Shown: one piece after another, positions 1-5,339 of the stretch
How the letters are laid out: each line of letters begins with the position of its first letter
Numbering within the stretch: position 1 is the stretch's first letter
Assembly: GCA_027023165.1 (NCBI GenBank)
Contig: JALVWX010000077.1
Span: 1 to 12,356 of the forward strand
Source of the DNA: Thermococcus sp.
Lineage (GTDB): Archaea; Methanobacteriota_B; Thermococci; Thermococcales; Thermococcaceae
Length of the DNA stretch: 12,356 nt
Reading direction: 5' to 3'
Made by a program: the position numbers and the translations under genes
Notes under the pieces: model-generated
The model's input: the letters and a program-made list of their open reading frames with translations, nothing else
Databases searched by the model: none
What the model was told of the DNA's origin: nothing

Positions 1-55
1 CCGCCCCCGTGCTGTCGACGAGCGTTCCATCGAAGTCGAAGAGGTAAACCGCCAT
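1..55 (-). CDS. HAD-superfamily hydrolase, N-terminal fragment (cut by window edge)
   Basis: Reading the minus strand from an ATG at 55 gives MAVYLFDFDGTLVDSTGA before the window ends. FDFDGTLVDS is HAD motif I: the first Asp of DxDGT is the nucleophile that forms the phospho-aspartyl intermediate and the second Asp acts as general acid/base. It is the usual N-terminus of phosphoglycolate-phosphatase-like enzymes. Only 18 codons are present, so substrate and length cannot be judged. The gene is divergent from pepQ, with 85 bases between the two start codons. A GTTATAAC box at 79-86 sits about 27 bases before this ATG, which suggests a leaderless or nearly leaderless transcript. Confidence 0.85.
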   Translation of the reverse strand, partial: MAVYLFDFDGTLVDSTGA

Positions 56-78
56 GTTTGAAGATAAGGCCATCCGAA

Positions 79-93
79 GTTATAACGCTTCCG
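79..93 (-). promoter_or_regulatory. TATA/BRE promoter of the HAD hydrolase gene
   Basis: Read on the minus strand, a purine-rich CGGAAGC (BRE-like) precedes GTTATAAC, whose centre is about 27 bases from the ATG at 55. This is the normal archaeal spacing for a leaderless start. It is assigned by eye only. Confidence 0.45.
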
Positions 94-95
94 CC

Positions 96-110
96 CGAAA
101 GGGTTTTATC
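96..110 (+). promoter_or_regulatory. TATA/BRE promoter of pepQ
   Basis: CGAAA followed by GGGTTTTATC resembles BRE plus TATA. Transcription would start near 130, leaving about ten leader bases before the ATG at 141. This supports 141 as the start rather than the upstream in-frame ATG at 54, which lies before the promoter. Confidence 0.45.
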
Positions 111-140
111 CCCCGGTGCCAACCATGGGTGGTGGTGCGG

Positions 141-1187
141 ATGAGGATTGAAAAGCTCAGGGAGTTCATAGCCGAGAAGGAACTCGACGGCGTTCTCATA
201 AGGTCGCGCGAGAACCTCTTCTACTTCACAGGATCCTCACCCGTCCTCGGCGGCTACCTCGTCGTCACGCCGGACGAGGAAGTTTTCATAGTTCCGGAGC
301 TTGAATACGAAGAGGCCAAGGACACCTCGAGGGTCCCGGTCGAGAAGTTCAAGACCGGAAAGGAGCTTCACGAGAGGCTCTCTTCCTTCAAGCTCAGGAA
401 GCTTGGAATTGAGGGGAAGACGAGCTTTTCAACGATTCAAACGCTGAAGGAGAACGCCGGCGTCGAGGACTTCACAACGGTCGACGAGGTCATCAAGGAG
501 CTTCGCATAATCAAAACCCCCGAGGAGATAAAGACCATCAAAGCGGCGTGCAAAATAGCCGACCAGGCCATGATGGCCGCCCTTGAGGAGATAAGCGAGG
601 GCAAGCGCGAGAGGGAGATAGCGGCGAAGATGGAGTACGTCATGAAGATGAACGGAGCCGAGAAGCCCGCCTTCGACACGATAATAGCCAGCGGGTGGCG
701 CTCCGCTCTGCCGCACGGGGTGGCGAGCGACAAGAGGATAGAGCGGGGCGATCTGGTCGTCATCGATGAGGGAGCTCTTTACCGGCACTACCACTCGGAC
801 ATGACGAGGACTATAGTCGTGGGCAGTCCAAACGAGAAGCAGAAGGAAATCTACGAAATCGTCCTGGAGGCCCAGCGGAAGGGCGTTGAAGCGGCGAGAC
901 CCGGTATCACGGCAAAGGAACTTGACACCATCGTGAGGGACGTCATATCGGAGTACGGCTACGGTGACTACTTTATCCACTCAACAGGACACGGCGTTGG
1001 CCTTGAGATACACGAGTGGCCCGGGGTGAGCCAGAGGGACGAGACCGTTCTCAAGCCCGGGATGGTTATAACCGTCGAGCCGGGCATCTACATCCCCAAG
1101 TTCGGCGGTGTCAGGATAGAGGACACCATCGTCATAACTGACAACGGAGCCAGAAGGCTCACCAAGACGGAGAGGGAGCTCATCTGA
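141..1187 (+). CDS. pepQ: Xaa-Pro dipeptidase (prolidase), M24 family
   Basis: Cytosolic dinuclear-metal peptidase that splits Xaa-Pro dipeptides, the last step in recycling proline from peptides taken up or turned over. The protein is 348 residues, the length of the P. furiosus enzyme. An N-terminal creatinase-like domain (about 1-120) precedes the pita-bread catalytic domain. The five metal ligands are all present at the P. furiosus positions: D209 (VVID), D220 (SDMTRT), H284 (GHGVGLEIHEWP), E313 (VEPGIYI) and E327 (RIEDT). The start at 141 is chosen because GGTGGTG stands just before it and the family begins MxxxKLxxF. An upstream in-frame ATG at 54 would add 29 residues of unrelated sequence lying over the promoter. 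The gene appears monocistronic, with a T-rich tract after the stop. Confidence 0.96.
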   Translation: MRIEKLREFIAEKELDGVLIRSRENLFYFTGSSPVLGGYLVVTPDEEVFIVPELEYEEAKDTSRVPVEKFKTGKELHERLSSFKLRKLGIEGKTSFSTIQTLKENAGVEDFTTVDEVIKELRIIKTPEEIKTIKAACKIADQAMMAALEEISEGKREREIAAKMEYVMKMNGAEKPAFDTIIASGWRSALPHGVASDKRIERGDLVVIDEGALYRHYHSDMTRTIVVGSPNEKQKEIYEIVLEAQRKGVEAARPGITAKELDTIVRDVISEYGYGDYFIHSTGHGVGLEIHEWPGVSQRDETVLKPGMVITVEPGIYIPKFGGVRIEDTIVITDNGARRLTKTERELI

Positions 1188-1199
1188 CTCTATTTTTTC
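1188..1199 (+). terminator. T-tract after pepQ
   Basis: CTATTTTTTC directly follows the pepQ stop codon. Oligo-T tracts on the non-template strand are the usual intrinsic terminators in Thermococcales. No hairpin is evident. Confidence 0.5.
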
Positions 1200-1225
1200 A
1201 ACTTTAGAACGTGCGAAGAAACAGC

Positions 1226-1240
1226 TCCAAAAATTTTATG
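1226..1240 (+). promoter_or_regulatory. TATA/BRE promoter of the relBE-pelA operon
   Basis: TCCAAAAATTTTATG fits BRE plus TATA. Initiation would fall near 1260-1265, just before the GGGGAG ribosome binding site and the ATG at 1275. It places the in-frame ATG-like start at 1248 inside the promoter region. Confidence 0.55.
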
Positions 1241-1274
1241 AGATGGTTTGAATAAAAGAACAGCGGGGAGTGTC

Positions 1275-1469
1275 ATGGAGAACGTCGAACAGGTCATTCT
1301 TCAGGAGCTGAAGGAAATCCGGGAAGAACTCAGGATACTGAACTCCAAGATTGATAATTTCTCTGGATACTTTGAGGTGGACGAGGAGGAACTGCATGAG
1401 CTTCTAGAGGAGCTGGAAGATACCAAGAGGAATGGGGTTCGTCTAGAGGAGATCCTCGATGAGCTATGA
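1275..1469 (+). CDS. RelB-like antitoxin
   Basis: 64 residues, acidic and strongly helical. The N-terminal half (about 1-30) has heptad-like Val/Ile/Leu spacing, as in dimerising antitoxin helices. The C-terminal half is a Glu/Asp/Leu-rich tail (about 36-64), suited to wrapping a basic toxin. The start at 1275 is favoured by GGGGAG six bases upstream and by the position of the TATA box; a start at 1248 would add nine residues but has no ribosome binding site. The end overlaps the following RelE-like gene by 11 bases, the usual antitoxin-then-toxin arrangement. The family assignment rests on size, charge, helical pattern and position, since antitoxin sequences diverge quickly. Such antitoxins usually bind and repress their own promoter as a toxin complex; no clear operator was found. 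Confidence 0.75.
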   Translation: MENVEQVILQELKEIREELRILNSKIDNFSGYFEVDEEELHELLEELEDTKRNGVRLEEILDEL

Positions 1470-1719
1470 AGTAGTGCTATCTCGGAAAAGTCTGAAATTT
1501 TTGGGAAACCTCCCCCCTAAAGACAGGGCGAGGATAAAGGAATCCCTACTCAAACTTAGAGAGAACCCGTGGTCAATACAATACAAAAAATTAAAGGGCT
1601 ACCCTTTCTACCGAATTCGGGTTGGGGATTATAGGATCATTTACAGCGTTGACGAATCTGCTAAGGCCGTTTACGTGATTAGGATAGGCCGCAGAGAGAA
1701 CGTTTACAAGGACCTTTGA
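1459..1719 (+). CDS. relE: RelE-family toxin (mRNA interferase)
   Basis: 86 residues with the RelE/ParE fold pattern: an N-terminal strand, a Lys/Arg-rich helical pair (about 9-36), then YRIRVGDYRIIY (51-62) and a final strand with RIGRRENVY (75-83). The RVGDYRIIY motif matches the archaeal RelE of Pyrococcus, whose conserved arginines sit at the ribosomal A site. Known members cut mRNA on the ribosome at the A-site codon. The ATG overlaps the antitoxin gene by 11 bases, implying translational coupling. The stop codon lies inside the GAGGTGA ribosome binding site of pelA, so the toxin is probably cotranscribed with the rescue factor. The coding sequence is visibly more A/T-rich than pepQ or pelA, which hints at separate acquisition. 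Confidence 0.88.
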   Translation: MSYEVVLSRKSLKFLGNLPPKDRARIKESLLKLRENPWSIQYKKLKGYPFYRIRVGDYRIIYSVDESAKAVYVIRIGRRENVYKDL

Positions 1720-1729
1720 GGTGAAAACC

Positions 1730-2803
1730 ATGCAGATAATCCACCAGGACGTCAAGGAGGGCAAGGTGAAGATCAAGGCCGAGACTCTGGATGATCTCTG
1801 GCACCTCTACCACATAATCGACCCCGGCGACGTTGTCTACGCCAAGACTCTCCGCAAGCAGAGCCAGAGGAGCGACTCACTCCGCGCTGAAAAGGTCGAG
1901 GTGATCCCGGTTTTCCTTGGCGTGAAGGCCGAGAAGATAAACTTCCACAAGTTCGCCAACCAGGTGCGCGTTACAGGCCCGATAGTCTACGCGAGCAGGG
2001 AGGACGTTCCCCTTGGAAAATACCACACGATAGCGATTGAGGAAGGCACCGTCGTGACGATAGAGAAGCCCCGCTGGAAGGAGCACCACATCGAAAGGCT
2101 GAAGGAAGCGGTTGAAGCATCGAAGCGCGCGAGGGTGATGATAGTAGTCATCGACGACGGAGAGGCCGACATGGCCCTCGTGAGGGAGTATGGGGTTGAT
2201 ATCCTCAACAGCATCCGCCACAACCTCGGCGGGAAGCGCTACAACACCGACCGCGAGAGCGAGGAGAAGAGGTTCTTCCACGACGTGGCCAAAACAATGG
2301 AGGAGATAATGCACCGCGAGAAGGTCGAGAAGGCAATTGTAGCTGGCCCCGGCTTCGTCAAGGAGGACTTCCACAGGTTCCTCCGCGAGAACTATCCCGA
2401 ACTGGCGAAGAGAGTTGTCGTAGAGGACACCAGCGTTACGGGGAGGACGGGAATCTACGAGGTCATAAAGCGCGGAACCGTTGAGCGGGTCTACCACGAG
2501 AATCGCGTCGCCAAGGAAATCCAGCTCGTTGAGAAGATCCTCGAGAACATAGCAAGGAACAAAGGGCTGGCAGCGTACGGTCTCAGGGAGGTAGAAGAGG
2601 CGGTAAACTACGGCGCGGTGGAGACGCTTCTGGTGCTTGACGAACTCCTCAAAGGGGAACACAGGGAGAAGATTGAGGAGCTGATGGACGCCGTTCGCTA
2701 CTCCCGCGGCGAGGTCGTCGTTGTCAGCTCGGAGCACGAGGGTGGCGAGAAGCTGAAGGCATTAGGGGGTCTGGCGGCCCTGCTGAGGTTCAGGGTGAAG
2801 TGA
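1730..2803 (+). CDS. pelA: Pelota, mRNA surveillance / ribosome rescue factor
   Basis: 357 residues, the archaeal Pelota (Dom34) length. It is an eRF1 paralogue that is delivered to ribosomes stalled with an empty or truncated A site by aEF1A, and then splits the subunits with ABCE1. Three domains are visible: an Sm-like N-terminal domain (about 1-130, with LWHLYHIIDPGD and TLRKQSQR), a central domain (about 135-260), and a C-terminal eRF1_3-type domain ending in GGEKLKALGGLAALLRFRV. The central domain lacks the GGQ peptidyl-hydrolysis loop of true release factors and has LGGKRYNTDRE instead, as expected for Pelota. ATG 1730 is chosen because GAGGTGA lies five bases upstream; a GTG at 1721 lies within that site. 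The gene sits 10 bases after relE, with no promoter seen between them. Confidence 0.95.
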   Translation: MQIIHQDVKEGKVKIKAETLDDLWHLYHIIDPGDVVYAKTLRKQSQRSDSLRAEKVEVIPVFLGVKAEKINFHKFANQVRVTGPIVYASREDVPLGKYHTIAIEEGTVVTIEKPRWKEHHIERLKEAVEASKRARVMIVVIDDGEADMALVREYGVDILNSIRHNLGGKRYNTDRESEEKRFFHDVAKTMEEIMHREKVEKAIVAGPGFVKEDFHRFLRENYPELAKRVVVEDTSVTGRTGIYEVIKRGTVERVYHENRVAKEIQLVEKILENIARNKGLAAYGLREVEEAVNYGAVETLLVLDELLKGEHREKIEELMDAVRYSRGEVVVVSSEHEGGEKLKALGGLAALLRFRVK

Positions 2804-2823
2804 GCTTTTATTCCCTGTTCATC

Positions 2824-2841
2824 TTCGAAACGATTAAAAAC
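2824..2841 (+). promoter_or_regulatory. Probable promoter of the second toxin-antitoxin pair
   Basis: TTCGAAACGATTAAAAAC contains a CGAAAC BRE-like segment and a GATTAAAAAC TATA-like box, whose centre is about 26 bases before ATG 2862. This would give a nearly leaderless transcript. A GGGGAG at 2845-2850 lies rather far (11 bases) from the ATG to be a good ribosome binding site. Confidence 0.4.
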
Positions 2842-2861
2842 AATGGGGAGAACCAAAAATC

Positions 2862-3056
2862 ATGAGCACCACGGTTGAGAGCTTGGAGAAGAGACTTTCA
2901 ATGGTTGAAAGACGACTGGAAACCCTCGAACAGATGATAGAACGCCTTCTCCCGAAGGATGATGAGGAGTTGCCGGAAGTAACAGAGATTGGTGAAGTTC
3001 GGGACTACAAGCCCGGAGAGTTCCAGCGTCTGGCCAAGGAGCGTGGGCTTATTTGA
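2862..3056 (+). CDS. Putative antitoxin of a RelE/ParE-type pair
   Basis: 64 residues. The N-terminal 30 residues form a clear amphipathic coiled coil (VESLEKRLSMVERRLETLEQMIERL) with hydrophobic a/d positions. An acidic linker follows (PKDDEELPEV), then a C-terminal segment (DYKPGEFQRLAKERGLI) likely to bind the toxin. The architecture is like that of the RelB-like antitoxin before pelA, though the sequences are clearly different. The stop codon overlaps the toxin's TTG start as TTGA. No DNA-binding domain is recognisable. The role is inferred from size and from the gene order antitoxin-toxin. Confidence 0.7.
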   Translation: MSTTVESLEKRLSMVERRLETLEQMIERLLPKDDEELPEVTEIGEVRDYKPGEFQRLAKERGLI

Positions 3057-3355
3057 CATGGGCGGTGAAGTACTCGTCCTCGTTCTGGAAGTCAGTTGAG
3101 AAGGTCCTGAGAGGACTTTCGAGAAAGGAAAGGGAGAGGCTCATTTTGAAGCTCGACGAACTCGCCACTGTTCTTCAAGAGACCCCATATCCGGTTCACA
3201 AGTTCGACCTTAGGAAGGTTGTTGGCAGGGATAGAATCGAGATACGCGTTAGGCTGGGCAAATACCGAGTTGTTTACTGGGTGTTAAAAGAGGAGCGAAC
3301 GATCCTTCTTGTCGGCTTCTTCAGAAGGGACGAAACGACTTACAGGGAGAAATGA
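3053..3355 (+). CDS. RelE/ParE-superfamily toxin
   Basis: 100 residues. A helical hairpin (about 11-42) is followed by the core RVRLGKYRVVYWV (65-77) and a last strand ILLVGFFRRDETTYREK, the order found in RelE/ParE folds. LGKYRVVY parallels VGDYRIIY of the toxin before pelA, so the two are distant relatives. The TTG at 3053 is preferred: AAGGAG lies 11 bases upstream and the codon overlaps the antitoxin stop by four bases. GTG 3065 is the alternative and would lose four residues. Sequence alone does not decide between mRNA interferase (RelE) and gyrase poison (ParE) activity. The gene is convergent with a small minus-strand gene 24 bases away. Confidence 0.8.
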   Translation: MTWAVKYSSSFWKSVEKVLRGLSRKERERLILKLDELATVLQETPYPVHKFDLRKVVGRDRIEIRVRLGKYRVVYWVLKEERTILLVGFFRRDETTYREK

Positions 3356-3379
3356 GACGTAATAACACCCCCCTGAAGC

Positions 3380-3544
3380 TCAAACCCTGAGGCCCTCCTT
3401 CAGAGCGTAGTGGTAGACGAACCCCCTGTCTTCCTTCACCCTCTCAAGTTCACCCTTCGAGATGAAGGGGATTATCTCATCCACCTCAAGCCTGAGCTTC
3501 TTGGAAACTTTCTCAATAGTTGCTTTGATAACCCTAAGGCTCAT
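3380..3544 (-). CDS. Small hypothetical protein, 54 aa
   Basis: A minus-strand ATG at 3544 opens 54 codons (begins MSLRVIKATIEKVSKKLRL, ends YALKEGLRV). The product is basic and amphipathic, with two predicted helices joined by EVDEIIPFISKGEL. A good promoter stands in front: GGAAAG-like purines then GTGATAAATAGG, centred about 26 bases from the ATG, as for a leaderless gene. Codon use (AAG, AGG, GAG, CTC) is like that of neighbouring genes. It lies between two toxin-antitoxin pairs and could be an orphan antitoxin-like regulator, but that is inference from position. The family is not recognised. Confidence 0.55.
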   Translation of the reverse strand: MSLRVIKATIEKVSKKLRLEVDEIIPFISKGELERVKEDRGFVYHYALKEGLRV

Positions 3545-3564
3545 GGTTTTTGATTGTGCACCGT

Positions 3565-3580
3565 CCTATTTATCACTTTC
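3565..3580 (-). promoter_or_regulatory. Promoter of the 54-aa minus-strand gene
   Basis: On the minus strand the sequence reads GAAAGTGATAAATAGG, a BRE/TATA combination whose centre is about 26 bases from the ATG at 3544. There is no ribosome binding site between it and the ATG. Confidence 0.5.
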
Positions 3581-3599
3581 CGCACCCTTCGGCTTCCTC

Positions 3600-3614
3600 C
3601 GGAAGGTTTATTAC
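3600..3614 (+). promoter_or_regulatory. Promoter of vapBC
   Basis: CGGAAGGTTTATTAC has a purine-rich BRE and a TTTATTA box centred about 27 bases from ATG 3637. No Shine-Dalgarno sequence precedes the ATG (CTTATTTTCGCAC), so a leaderless vapB message is likely. Confidence 0.5.
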
Positions 3615-3636
3615 CCGTTGGAGCTTATTTTCGCAC

Positions 3637-3810
3637 ATGAGCGAGATAGTCGTTAAGGTTCCGGAGGGGGTTGATGAAACGCTCGCCCGAGTCGCTATAG
3701 AGAGGCTACTTCGGCGATTGAAAGTCGCCAACGAAACCTTCGGGACTGTCAAGCCGAGGAAAAAGTCCAGTAAGCTTGTTTCCGAGGCCGATGACGTATG
3801 GACCGTGTGA
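3637..3810 (+). CDS. vapB: VapB-like antitoxin
   Basis: 57 residues. The N-terminus SEIVVKVPEGVDETLARVAIERLLRRL is the strand-helix pattern seen in Thermococcales VapB-type antitoxins; a basic segment (KPRKKSSK) and a short acidic C-terminus follow. The gene overlaps the PIN-domain toxin gene by 13 bases. The start at 3637 is set by the TATA box at about 3605-3614 and by the fact that upstream in-frame codons read through the promoter. The role is inferred from the partner, because the protein is too short for a firm family call. Confidence 0.75.
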   Translation: MSEIVVKVPEGVDETLARVAIERLLRRLKVANETFGTVKPRKKSSKLVSEADDVWTV

Positions 3811-4250
3811 TGCTCGATTCGAACGTTATACTAAAGCATCTCTTCGGCGAACACAGCATCTCAAAGCTCCTCGCCCTTACCGAACCCTACTATAACGATA
3901 TTGTCTATTCCGAAGTTCTCTACTTGCTTATTAGGAACGAAACCGGTGAAAGGCCTTTTACACTCAAGAGAAGACCGGAGCTCGTTAGGAAATCCTCTGG
4001 AGCTTTGACACCGGCCCTCAGACTGTTCAAAGTCCTGAACTATTCTCCCACAACCGAGCATGCATTATGGGAAGCCGAAAGACTAATCCAACGCTACGGC
4101 CTACTTCCCGGTGATGCTATAATACTGGCGAATTGTATGGAAACTGGATTAGACGCGCTCTTGACGTGGGATTCAGATCTCCTTAAGTGGGGAAATAAAG
4201 TTTCAGAGTGCAGGATAACCACGCCAGAGGAATATCTCGATGGGGAATAA
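3798..4250 (+). CDS. vapC: VapC-like PIN-domain ribonuclease toxin
   Basis: 150 residues with the PIN-domain signature: D7 (VMLDSN), E39 (YSEVLYLL), D106 (LLPGDAIILANC) and D125/D127 (LLTWDSDLL). These acidic residues coordinate Mg/Mn for RNA hydrolysis. Known VapC toxins cut tRNA or rRNA; the target here is unknown. The length is near the upper end for VapC, because an insertion around 50-75 (ERPFTLKRRPELVRKSSG) separates the second helix from the rest. The ATG lies inside the end of vapB, giving translational coupling. It is the third toxin-antitoxin module in under 3 kb. Confidence 0.88.
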   Translation: MDRVMLDSNVILKHLFGEHSISKLLALTEPYYNDIVYSEVLYLLIRNETGERPFTLKRRPELVRKSSGALTPALRLFKVLNYSPTTEHALWEAERLIQRYGLLPGDAIILANCMETGLDALLTWDSDLLKWGNKVSECRITTPEEYLDGE

Positions 4251-4252
4251 GC

Positions 4253-4267
4253 CCCCTTTTCATTTTT
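4253..4267 (+). terminator. T-rich tract after vapC
   Basis: CCCCTTTTCATTTTT follows the vapC stop by two bases and would act as an oligo-T terminator. Its right half overlaps the TATA box of the next transcript. Confidence 0.4.
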
Positions 4268-4303
4268 ATACCACTGGAGCGTAGTTAGAAGTAGTAGAGG
4301 TGA
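4259..4303 (+). promoter_or_regulatory. Promoter and strong ribosome binding site before the unknown locus
   Basis: CATTTTTATACC (4261-4272) is a good TATA box, giving initiation near 4292. GAGGTGA at 4297-4303 is an excellent Shine-Dalgarno sequence. It sits six bases before ATG 4310 but 22 bases before ATG 4326, although the long open frame belongs to 4326. This mismatch is the main oddity of the locus. Confidence 0.6.
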
Positions 4304-4309
4304 AGAAGA

Positions 4310-4381
4310 ATGGTGCCGTTTCCTGATGAGTATGGTGCAAAAGAAACAAGAGGCTCTAGCGCGCGCGGCAGGGGCGCTTGA
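4310..4381 (+). other. 23-codon frame starting at the best ribosome binding site (lost N-terminus or overlapping leader ORF)
   Basis: ATG 4310, six bases after GAGGTGA, opens MVPFPDEYGAKETRGSSARG and stops at TGA 4379-4381. Its frame is shifted relative to the long downstream frame. A (GC)4 run at 4359-4366 lies within it. Restoring one GC unit would join this N-terminus to the downstream frame as ...SSARAAGALEYCCPDW. It may therefore be the original start of the downstream gene, separated by a 2-base contraction. Alternatives are a short regulatory leader peptide, or chance. Confidence 0.4.
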
Positions 4382-4637
4382 GTACTGTTGTCCAGATTGG
4401 CACGGGCTAGTGATGCCCCCCTTGCGAGAGGATGCCAAAAGGGATAGAGAACTGTGGGAGACAGTGTACTGGCCAGATCCACATAGCGCGGAGAACAACG
4501 AAGAGAGGTGGAAGGTAGCCGCACTGAGGGTGATGATGGGGACGCTCCTTGCAAAGAAGTATGGTATCGACAAGGCCCTGACTCATTCCGCAATAACATC
4601 TTCGCTTGAACACACATTCAGGAAAACACCACACTAG
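4326..4637 (+). CDS. Hypothetical protein, upstream part of a possibly split gene
   Basis: 103 residues in the open frame from ATG 4326 (ATG 4332 is also possible). No family is recognised. Visible features are an Ala-rich helix (about 7-17), EYCCPDWHG, a Trp-rich stretch (LWETVYWPDP) and a helical end (AALRVMMGTLLAKKYGIDKALTHSAITSS). No membrane segment or signal peptide is seen. Neither ATG has a proper ribosome binding site; the good one points to an out-of-frame ATG 4310. The frame ends in TAG and continues in the same frame through ten sense codons into the next ORF. The two may be halves of one gene broken by an amber mutation, or two tandem genes. Confidence 0.5.
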   Translation: MSMVQKKQEALARAAGALEYCCPDWHGLVMPPLREDAKRDRELWETVYWPDPHSAENNEERWKVAALRVMMGTLLAKKYGIDKALTHSAITSSLEHTFRKTPH

Positions 4638-4650
4638 GACCGCCCAATAT
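4623..4650 (+). repeat. Imperfect direct repeat, left copy
   Basis: AAAACACCACACTAG followed by GACCGCCCAATAT spans the stop of the first unknown ORF. It matches 5325-5348 (AAAACAGAACACTAG then AGCCAATAT): 13 of the first 15 bases are identical, and GCC and AATAT recur after small gaps. Confidence 0.4.
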
Positions 4651-4667
4651 ACGGGAAACTGGATGAT

Positions 4668-5339
4668 GTGGATCTGAAAAAGGCGCTGGAGGATGCAGAA
4701 GAGTACATGAAGATGCGACCACAATACTTCCCTCCTGAAGCGATAGAGGACTACAAGAAGCTCTTTCCCGTGGCGCTGGAGGCGGCGAAGGCAGTCGGAA
4801 AGATGATGCACAGGTGGACGTTCGATATGTATCGTAGAAAGCACCCGCGTGAATTTGCCAAGCCCGATACCGTGTGGTTTGGTCCTGAAATGCTATGGGA
4901 TGCTGCGAAGGGCAAGGGACCAACTCCGCACCAGTACATTCCCAACTATCTAACGAAAGAAGAGATAGAGAAGATACACGTGGCGCAGAGGGTGCTGGCG
5001 GAACTTCTGGGCCTGCACTCGCGGGTGATGTTCGAGAAGGGCAGGAAGAGCGGAGTGGATATGTTCCTGGATGAGAAGAGAATGGAGGAGCTGGAGCAGG
5101 AGGTTCAGAGGATACTGCGTGGAGATCACCTGAAGGAGATTCTGGGTGAGAAAGAGAAGGAAACCCGCAGCACGGAAGAGAAGGTAGCTGAATCCGAACA
5201 AGATGAAGTAATACGATTAATGAAGGAAATAATGAAAACGAGAGGTATAGACGATCCAATTGCAGCGCACTTTGCGGCAGTGAGAGAGTTATACCTTAGG
5301 AAAAAGCAAAAAGAGAGTAGGAGCAAAACAGAACACTAG
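4668..5339 (+). CDS. Hypothetical protein, downstream part of a possibly split gene
   Basis: Up to 223 residues from GTG 4668; ATG 4707 (MKMRPQYF) is another candidate, with GGAGGAT 11 bases upstream. No family is recognised. It is soluble, highly charged and mostly helical: an N-terminal helical region with MRPQYFPPEAIEDYKK and MMHRWTFDMYRRKHPREF, a WFGPEMLWDAAKGKGPTP loop, a long helix from about 98 to 155, and a lysine/glutamate-rich C-terminus. GTG 4668 has no spaced ribosome binding site, and the preceding ten codons back to a TAG are all sense (DRPIYGKLDD), so it may be the remainder of the upstream frame. The stop region resembles that of the upstream ORF (AAAACA..ACACTAG at both). Confidence 0.55.
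   Translation: MDLKKALEDAEEYMKMRPQYFPPEAIEDYKKLFPVALEAAKAVGKMMHRWTFDMYRRKHPREFAKPDTVWFGPEMLWDAAKGKGPTPHQYIPNYLTKEEIEKIHVAQRVLAELLGLHSRVMFEKGRKSGVDMFLDEKRMEELEQEVQRILRGDHLKEILGEKEKETRSTEEKVAESEQDEVIRLMKEIMKTRGIDDPIAAHFAAVRELYLRKKQKESRSKTEH

Noticed and set aside
1877..2737. A long minus-strand open frame antisense to pelA
   Set aside because: It is a shadow frame caused by the codon bias of pelA, which is a clear conserved protein on the plus strand.
3462..3656. Plus-strand open frame of 64 codons, and the 5' extension of vapB from 3550
   Set aside because: Both run through the vapB promoter and over the minus-strand 54-aa gene; neither has a ribosome binding site. The ATG at 3637 fits the TATA box.
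4635..4637. The in-frame TAG read as pyrrolysine
   Set aside because: Pyrrolysine use is known from some methanogens and bacteria, not from Thermococcales as far as I know, and no pyl gene is visible. Mutation or two separate genes is simpler.
4094..5259. Several overlapping minus-strand frames opposite the unknown locus
   Set aside because: Their products are Ser/Pro/Leu-rich with no domain pattern, while the plus strand has a promoter, a ribosome binding site and charged helical products.
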